Shown in pieces: positions 28,260-34,230 of a stretch of DNA of 34,230 bases (positions are counted from its first letter, which is position 1; every line of letters starts with the position of its first letter). The notes below the pieces were generated by a model, which was not told where the DNA came from, did no database searches, and saw only the letters and a program-made list of their open reading frames with translations. A program made the translations under genes and the position numbers. Where the stretch lies: the NCBI GenBank assembly GCA_022925895.1, contig JAKSYS010000665.1:1-34230 (forward strand). The letters are read 5' to 3'. This stretch comes from Fragilaria crotonensis (taxonomy: Eukaryota; Bacillariophyta; Fragilariophyceae; Fragilariales; Fragilariaceae).

Positions 28260-28739
28260 TATATGCATCTCGAATCCGTGTCGAGTTCTCCCTGACGCAA
28301 TAGCGTGACATCAGAGAATCAATTCAAGCCGGTTCCCGCAACCCCTAAAAAAGCTGCCGGCTTTGTCTTCGCGTTTCTTACATGCTCATCCTAGGTATGA
28401 CATATATTCATATATCATACGATCATACACTATACGAGCTGTTCCATGGAAGCAATCAAAGACGCCGTTATGAAGCCGGGACAACGGTGTTCTCTACAGT
28501 AGAGTACAATACTGGGTTTTTGGAGGAACCAGCACACGTAATCAAATATGACTATATTATTTCATTTTATACGTAGTACTCGAGTATATGTATATTGTAT
28601 ATCTATTGTTGCTATACTCTTATACATACTCAGTCTTCCAGTACTCTCTACTGATACGAGTACTGAACTGTACGCCGGAATTTTTCGGGGTTTCGGGAAC
28701 CGTATTGAAAAATCGGTGTTTCCCGCAACCCCACTGTGA

Positions 28740-30113
28740 CTCATGTCAGTTTGTCTGAGATCTGTATGCAAAAAATTGACATCATCTCGGACGAGCACCG
28801 TAAATCCGTAACACCATTGAAACGACGTCGAGGTCAGTCAAAAAGACAAGTAATAAGCACTTCGGTGGCAAAAAGCAATGAATGTAGTAGTAAATTGAGT
28901 GGTACGATTGCGGAGGGACGCATTGCCTGCTCTTTACACGTGCCAGCATCCTTTTCGATGATTTTGTTTCGTAACGACGGTATGACATCTATGTACTACT
29001 ACTGTATATGCTGTTGAACCTGGTACTGTACATCACACACATTCGGGACGCATCCTCTCGTTTGCCGGTACTGGTAGTACGTCAAGTTCCACATTCTGTA
29101 GGTAGATTACCACAAAATCCGACAGAAAAAGCCGTCTAATTTACAGAGCGGGTGTCAGAATTTCATCGTGCTGTTCGAAAAAAATCTGAACGCGGTGCGA
29201 GAAAGATACCACCAATATGTCCAAAATAGGTTTCTAAAGGCTCGACACCAATATGTCCGATTCAGATTTCGCTCCAGCGGTGGGGATGCTCTAACTAACG
29301 TGCCACCCCTGGTTGAAAAATCTAAAACTTGTCTGAAGTCTGGAGTGGGGAGGCCGATAGCACACTCATTTGCGAGTTCCACACGCGCGATCGCTTCATT
29401 TCGCGCGTCGAAGTGCCACGCGATGTGTCGAGCATTCGCACTTAATTATTTCTCGGTTAGTGTCGCATTTGTGTCCTTCTATGGACGCCCTATAAGATAC
29501 TCCGTACTCCGGAGTATTTTCCCGTCCGCCGCGATTTGCGTGTCGCGGATGTGACATCGAGTGAAATTCAGAATCCAGAACTCCCTCGTACTGCCACAAC
29601 TAACAACTGCTACCGTATGACATAGTACTAGCAAAGTAGTATAATCTGGCAACTGGACTACGTGGTTCGTGAAAGAATCTCAATGCACTCTTTCATCAGT
29701 TTCAACCTAAACTACGAACCGAACTTGTGCTCGGAGCTCGGAGTGCCAGTAGAACGCGTTTATGCTTAGGTTCGTCACGGATCGCGGAGTATTTATGTCT
29801 TCTTGAGGGGACGGATCTGGACGGAGGATTACGGATGTCAAGTGATGACGCCGCGATTTGGGTGGCGCGGATTTGACACGGAGTGAAATCCAGAATCCAG
29901 CCATTTGTCAAACAGCTGGGCCTAGTACTGGCATACCGTAGCAAACGCCAAGCAGTGTTTGCTCATTGAGTGAACTGTCGTAAAGAATTTGTTCCAGGCG
30001 CATACCAAGAAAGCCACAGCAAACAGCAGAGCTGTTGCGATCCGGTGATTGATTTTCAGTTCAACACACAAAATCAGACTACCGGTAGTGCAAACGCAAC
30101 CATCGACGGCATC
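28740..30113. other. Gene-free region with a 53-bp direct repeat
   Basis: No gene supported; open frames here show no recognisable domain. A direct repeat at about 29528-29580 and 29848-29901 shares CGCCGCGATTTG, CGCGGAT.TGACA, GAGTGAAAT and CAGAATCCAG. The region just before 30114 should hold the promoter of the secreted-protein gene. Confidence 0.4.
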
Positions 30114-31410
30114 ATGAAGAAGCTCTCGCAAATTTTACTTGCAACCCTCATCGGATGTTATGCTGGCATCGCTCATGGTTCCACATCAGGCATCGACTGT
30201 TCAAGTATTGAAGACACTGGCCTAGATCCGTGTCCCGTCGGCATGTATTGTGACTACAATGCGATCGAATATCGATATCGATGTGCTAGCAACATAGACT
30301 GTACTGAATACGCACGTGGTCGTGTTGCAAACCCTTGTCCCGAGGGCATGATTTGTTATCCACATATGGCCTTTGGTGACTTCTCTCTCTCTGGGCAAAG
30401 TCAATGTGTTGGCTACATTGACGGGTATGAGAATAAGACGTGCTTGTTTGGTTATTTCTGCGCTTCGGGCCTTGCTTGTCAAAAGATTACTAATAAATGC
30501 AGGACCATTAAAGACTTTGAAAGGGAGAACGCCTGCATTCGCGAGACAAGGACTGTCATGGTAGACATCAAGGATGACTACCAAACCACTGGCGTCACCA
30601 CCAGAAGTGCCAAAGTCGCAGACACCTTGATGGTCTTGGATGATTTCTCAACAAATTCCGTCGAAAACCTTGGCTACAAATTCGCTTGCACTGAGAAAGG
30701 GGGCAAATACGTGGAACTCCACTACAATGCCACATGTGAGACTACTGCCGTCGGAGGAGGCAGCAAAAAGATTGCCAAGATCTTTGTTGCTGGTCAGCCT
30801 CGATGCTATTCCAAAACGTGCGATCAGACAGGTTTAGAACAATTCTTGCTTAACGAGTTCTCACTGCGTCCGACACAAGATCGCGCCTTTCTCGACAGTC
30901 ATTCGACTGAGAAGTGGACCTGTAAGGGAACATTCCGAGCTCCATCTTTATCACTCTGCAACGACATGTCGACGAGCATCCAAAAAGACGAAGGGGATGG
31001 CGATGGCCACCCTTGGCATGAAACCTGTCATTCAAGTGCAGAAGTCTGTCGGGCTCGTCAAGGAGGAGAAGCTCATGACGTTCACAGGGCACGACCCTGC
31101 AAGATTCACCAAGGCCTGTGAGGTTGGCGGTGGCGTTCCATACGAGGCTGATGGCAGATTGGCGTGTGGCATCTCCAAGTATGATGTTAAGAAATATCCA
31201 ACCTGTTTGTGGGCGCTTTGTGGTGGTGTTAGTTCATCCGACGCTCAAGCTGTCATTGAATCGCAATTGCATGATCGGTTGGTGGCCGCTGGTCAAATCA
31301 AGAACAAGACGTCATGCAAGTTCAGCAGTGCCCTTCGTTTGCACGCGAGTGTTGCAAGTGGTGCATTTTTGTCGATGCTCTTCATGACGATTGGCATCAT
31401 GGTTCTTTGA
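30114..31410 (+). CDS. Cysteine-rich secreted, probably GPI-anchored protein (one frameshift)
   Basis: The start chosen is the ATG at 30114, because MKKLSQILLATLIGCYAGIA is a clear signal peptide; the frame is open further upstream but without an ATG. The ectodomain has many Cys (CPVGMYCDY, CPEGMICYP, CLFGYFCASGLACQ) in spaced pairs like small disulfide modules, plus Asn-glycosylation sequons (NKT, NAT). The frame shifts near the A-run at 30982-30986: one fewer A joins it to the frame that continues to 31410. The whole then has 431 residues. The end, LHASVASGAFLSMLFMTIGI and on, is a hydrophobic tail after Ser residues with nothing basic behind it, typical of a GPI-attachment signal. No known family is recognised. 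A cell-surface protein is the inference; an unrecognised intron instead of the frameshift is possible. Confidence 0.6.
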
Positions 31411-31949
31411 TTAGGGGATGAGAAGTGTTGTTCGGGCCCCATCATGGGCTTGACATGTGACCATAACATTGGACGATTGGCTTCGAATCGAATCTCGTGT
31501 TATTAACATTCATTTTGAAAGAAAATTACACACATTAGTAGCTTCTCACCACACGAGTGATTCTTTTGTTTTGTACGATAATGAGAGCTGCTGCTGCAAT
31601 TCTGTTTCAGTTGTTGTCTGGTCATGGCAAGGAGTTCATCGCGCCACGCGTTCTGGTAGTATTTGCCAACGAAATTGGGGATCCGTTTTCGAATGATGGT
31701 GCTCACCCCATCATGTGGTGACATCAAGTGCTGGAAGGACTGATGACTCGTTTTTTTGCGCGCTGTCCCCTAGGAGCAAAAGGAGATCGTGTTTGCACAA
31801 CGCTTGAAGAATATATTATATATGTCTGCTTCAACAATTTATTTCACTAATGGAGCGCTGTAACGTACCCTTAGAAACAAGCACCAAATGCGCTTGCGAC
31901 TGAATTCTTCGTTCCATAGTAGCAAATCCCAGTGAACTTGTCGTGTTGG
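31411..31949. other. Intergenic, nothing recognised
   Basis: No gene or repeat supported. It probably holds the 3' UTR of the preceding gene. An AT-rich stretch (ATATATTATATATG) lies near 31810-31823. Confidence 0.4.
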
Positions 31950-32370
31950 TGTTTGGGTTGACTACGCGTACATGTAAACTCCGTCGTCATCATCACCACC
32001 ATTGCCCACTGGTTGCTATCCAGGATATGGCTTTCCGGCCTCAAGATCAGCAATCATCAGGATCAGGTTCTGCGGCCTTGGCAATCTCAGCAGTGATGTA
32101 CTCGGAGTTGTTCACAATGTTGTAGTTAGAATTCTTAAAGAGCAGCACCTAACACCTTGTTAAAGACGGCATTTCCATCGGCAGTATAAAGTAGTCATGA
32201 TTACAGAAACGTCGTTACCAAGCGCAACTGCGTTGCGATGTAGAAACTATCTCCACGACTAAAGCACTGGTATCTGAGTTCTGTGCACTGTATAATTCAG
32301 TTACTTCGCAGCACCAATACTGCTTCACGATCGCAGCGAGTCAGATTCAAGAAATCGTCCGAGGCGTACA
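31950..32370 (-). pseudogene. Degraded gene remnant, family not recognised
   Basis: Translated on the minus strand, protein-like fragments follow one another in changing frames: YASDDFLNLTRCDREAVLVL near 32370-32305, ADGNAVFNKVLGAAL near 32185-32140, then FKNSNYNIVNNSEYITAEIA to about 32070, and DDDDGVYMYA near 31990-31960. Stops and 1-nt shifts separate them. Composition and order suggest the end of one decayed protein, but I cannot name it, and chance open stretches are an alternative. Confidence 0.3.
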
Positions 32371-32571
32371 GCACGATAGAGATCTATGAAAACTGGGGTC
32401 CGCGATGATGAAACACTGCTCTGATCATTCAATGCCTTGCACTAGGGTAGGAAGTTCCTGACACATACGAGACGTGTATTAACATCGCCTCTGGCGGCCG
32501 GCGGGTGCACCAATAGTTCTCGAGTGCATTCATGTGCGAGTCCTTGGCAGAGTGCGATAATCATAAAGAAC

Positions 32572-33573
32572 TTACGGGTTCTTTCGATGATTGTGATGAT
32601 GCTTCGCTGCCGCTGCCTTTTTGACATCCTTGGCGGGCAAAAAGTCAGTGGCAATGTCACAATCCTGCACTCGGACCATGTCACACTTTTCTCCTCGTGG
32701 TGCTGATCTCAATTCCACCACATCGAACCAATATCGCTTCCCGTTATAATCAAACGCAACGACACTTCCTCGCGTTAGACTCGAATAGTGTTTCAATTCC
32801 GTCTCCAACACGGCTTGAGGATTGGCAATATCCTTGGCAAATTCAGAACTGTGTGGTCGTAGTTGTGCCGCAGATCCGGGAGGGATCGTATTCAACAAGA
32901 GCTTCACATCAACCACATCGCGTGGGTCCAATCCCATGGCACGCATCATCCACCACGGCAAAAAACAATAATTCATGGGAGCACGAAAATCAAGTGGACA
33001 ACCGGCCACGCGAGGTAGTATAGTTGTTGTGGTAGTTGTTGTCGGAGTTGTAGATGTTGATACTCCTGTAACTTCGTCGTCATCATCTTCATCCTCATCG
33101 TCATCATTCCGTTCTTTTATAATACTGCTGCTGCTAGCACTGCTACTGTTGATGCGATAATCATCATCCTCAACACGCGTCACTTGCATCAGCCACGGCA
33201 CTTCCGCCTTGTTCAATTCAATGGCATTCCAAAAGACACGGGGGACACTCATCTTGTCGCCCGTTTGGACATGATTGTGTGAAAAGACTCCCATGGGTGG
33301 ATCGAAGCGTTCATCCAATGGCATACAAATGAGTCGTCTACGACTGCTGGCCATGGATGGAGATGCAGACGATGCCACACAACGGGCATTGAAATCTTCC
33401 ACCTTTTGTTCGAGCGATGCCAATTCGGAAGCGATGGCGAGACGATTCTTGAGCATTTTGGTGAGACTGGATTGAAGAGACAAGATGGGGTCGGGCGATG
33501 TTGAGCCAGAGACTGACGTCGTCCCAAGGAAGAGAACGAATCCAATGACGGAGACTCTTGTCATGGTGATCAT
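32572..33573 (-). CDS. UFD1: UFD1-like protein with N-terminal signal peptide, copy 2
   Basis: 333 residues, intact. It has the same parts as the gene at 23120-24118: a signal peptide (MITMTRVSVIGFVLFLG), Ser/Arg-rich stretch, split UFD1 double-psi barrel with GDKMSVPRVFWNAIEL and PMNYCFLPWWMMRAMGLDP, and an Ala/Lys/His-rich tail. Differences from copy 1 cluster in the signal peptide, the Ser/Asp/Thr insert and the tail, while the barrel halves are almost unchanged. That pattern indicates selection on the folded domain in both copies. The insert is shuffled by short Asp- and Thr-codon repeat changes. The remarks on ERAD and SELMA under copy 1 apply equally. The conserved 5' flank suggests both are expressed alike. 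Confidence 0.75.
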   Translation of the reverse strand: MITMTRVSVIGFVLFLGTTSVSGSTSPDPILSLQSSLTKMLKNRLAIASELASLEQKVEDFNARCVASSASPSMASSRRRLICMPLDERFDPPMGVFSHNHVQTGDKMSVPRVFWNAIELNKAEVPWLMQVTRVEDDDYRINSSSASSSSIIKERNDDDEDEDDDDEVTGVSTSTTPTTTTTTTILPRVAGCPLDFRAPMNYCFLPWWMMRAMGLDPRDVVDVKLLLNTIPPGSAAQLRPHSSEFAKDIANPQAVLETELKHYSSLTRGSVVAFDYNGKRYWFDVVELRSAPRGEKCDMVRVQDCDIATDFLPAKDVKKAAAAKHHHNHRKNP

Positions 33574-33882
33574 TGTTGTTGTATTTGTCGGTCAGCTGGA
33601 TAGGTTTGATAAGTTTGACTGAAAGGTTCGTCGGCGGGTGTGTATTTTGAATTGTGATGTGCATCATCAAGTTGTCAAATCTTTCGTTCAAGGATTTGTT
33701 GTATTTGAAAAATTGTTGTATTAAAACATGAGGGATGAATAGTTTATTCATAGTACAGTATGTCATACAAGGATTACGGAGTACGTGTACTACAAGTTCC
33801 CGTAGTATGTTGTGCTGCGTACTGCACAAACTTCTCGACACGTGGAGCTGAGAAGGATTGCTTCAGGTTCTGCTTAAGTGCT

Positions 33883-34017
33883 TAGTGTATAGTGTATAGT
33901 GTATAGTGTATAGTGTATAGTGTATAGTGTATAGTGTATAGTGTATAGTGTATAGTGTATAGTGTATAGTGTATAGTGTATAGTGTATAGTGTATAGTGT
34001 ATAGTGTATAGTGTATA
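33883..34017. repeat. 7-bp satellite (TAGTGTA)n, about 19 copies
   Basis: 135 bp of perfect 7-bp units in the upstream region of UFD1-like copy 2. The corresponding place in copy 1 (about 24440-24460) has only GTGTATGCTATGC, so the expansion came after the duplication. Confidence 0.95.
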
Positions 34018-34230
34018 CTTTATAATGCATACATACTGTCTTCATGAGTACTACAGTACCTGGTATAATCGTACAATCACTCCAGTAGAATACACCGTGC
34101 TCTATGCCTTCATTTTGGGGCCAATCGGCCGCCTCTTCGACGCCTTGAAATGGCGCCTTAAATAACGTCCTGTAGATTCTACGCAGAAACATGCCACCCC
34201 GTAGAATCTTACGTGTAAGTTTGTAAAGTG

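Larger units (their letters stand above)
27388..28739. mobile_element. Foldback element with ~400-bp inverted arms
   Basis: Positions 27388-27788 and 28329-28739 are inverted copies along their whole length. For example, GTACGCCGGAATTTTTCGGG near 28670 matches the reverse complement of the sequence near 27437. The outer ends begin TCACACTGGGG / TCACAGTGGGG. The motif GGG(A)TGCGGGAAACA occurs at both the outer and inner end of each arm. The 540-bp loop holds tandem repeats and a 12-bp hairpin (GGATCACTTCTT at 27938-27949; its complement at 27996-28007). No transposase is visible. Confidence 0.7.
32572..34230. repeat. Segmental duplication around UFD1-like gene, copy 2 (runs off window)
   Basis: Matches 23120-24657 in the same orientation, interrupted by a 7-bp satellite at 33883-34017 that copy 1 lacks. 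Homology is still present at the last base of the window. Confidence 0.75.

Noticed and set aside
28095-28295. 66-residue open frame with RTTSRIT repeats
   Set aside because: A by-product of the 21-bp tandem repeat inside the foldback loop; no other protein-like feature.
29970-30113. An N-terminal extension of the secreted Cys-rich protein
   Set aside because: The open frame upstream begins with GTG and would bury the signal peptide; the ATG at 30114 directly starts a good signal peptide.
32975-33160. Plus-strand frame with poly-Val and poly-Ser
   Set aside because: Antisense of the Thr/Asp low-complexity insert of UFD1-like copy 2.
33863-34192. 109-residue minus-strand open frame with repeated HYTLYTI
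   Set aside because: It is the translation of the 7-bp satellite; a 7-bp unit without stops in one frame gives a long ORF by chance.
1-34230. tRNA, rRNA, CRISPR or bacterial operon features
   Set aside because: Visual search for tRNA B-box-like motifs, spaced direct repeats and ribosome-binding-site-led gene runs gave nothing convincing; the content is eukaryotic.

Overview
The window reads as nuclear DNA of a photosynthetic stramenopile, most likely a pennate diatom; this is inference from content, not a database match. The genes are eukaryotic: a 75-nt GT-AG intron in the transporter gene, secretory signal peptides, a probable GPI-anchored protein, and a UFD1 protein with a signal peptide (such proteins occur in the ERAD-like import machinery of diatom plastids). 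There is also an organelle-type ~37-residue helical repeat protein of a kind common in these algae. Intergenic DNA is rich in GTAC/AGTACT palindromes, and mobile-element debris is plentiful. Layout: positions 1-5102 (unit A) and 12321-17416 (unit B) are two copies of one segment. Each carries a type II membrane glycosyltransferase-like gene (+), then, tail to tail, an intron-containing MATE transporter with a C-terminal PDZ domain (-), then a divergently oriented PAP2 lipid phosphatase (+). In unit B the phosphatase is complete (17291-18283). In unit A it stops after 42 codons, exactly where the homology ends. Between the units lies a decayed LINE-type (non-LTR) retrotransposon, read on the minus strand from about 12480 to 5103, with ORF1-like, coiled-coil, APE endonuclease, reverse transcriptase and C-terminal Cys/His parts in many broken frames. 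Positions 18820-21193 hold a predicted organelle-targeted protein with about 14.7 repeats of 37 residues, broken by two 1-nt shifts. At 22512-22826 is a 104-residue protein made of two copies of one domain. Two near-identical UFD1-like genes, each behind a signal peptide, lie at 23120-24118 and 32572-33573 (both -), within a second segmental duplication that runs off the right edge. Between them is a gene-poor tract of candidate non-autonomous elements: a 540-bp MITE-like element with a 10-bp target duplication, a 738-bp inverted-repeat element, and a 1.35-kb foldback element with ~400-bp arms and tandem repeats in its loop. It also holds a cysteine-rich secreted, probably GPI-anchored protein gene (30114-31410, one frameshift) and a degraded gene remnant near 32 kb. 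The glycosyltransferase, MATE-PDZ and PAP2 proteins are all membrane proteins, but nothing here proves a shared pathway. Several otherwise good genes are broken by single-nucleotide indels in short homopolymers. The two MATE copies are broken at different sites, each intact in the other. Sequencing or assembly error and genuine decay both remain possible, and this limits how the 'broken' genes should be read. I saw no tRNA, rRNA or CRISPR array, and no convincing novel system; the most unusual items are the MATE-PDZ fusion, the foldback element and the paired signal-peptide UFD1 genes.
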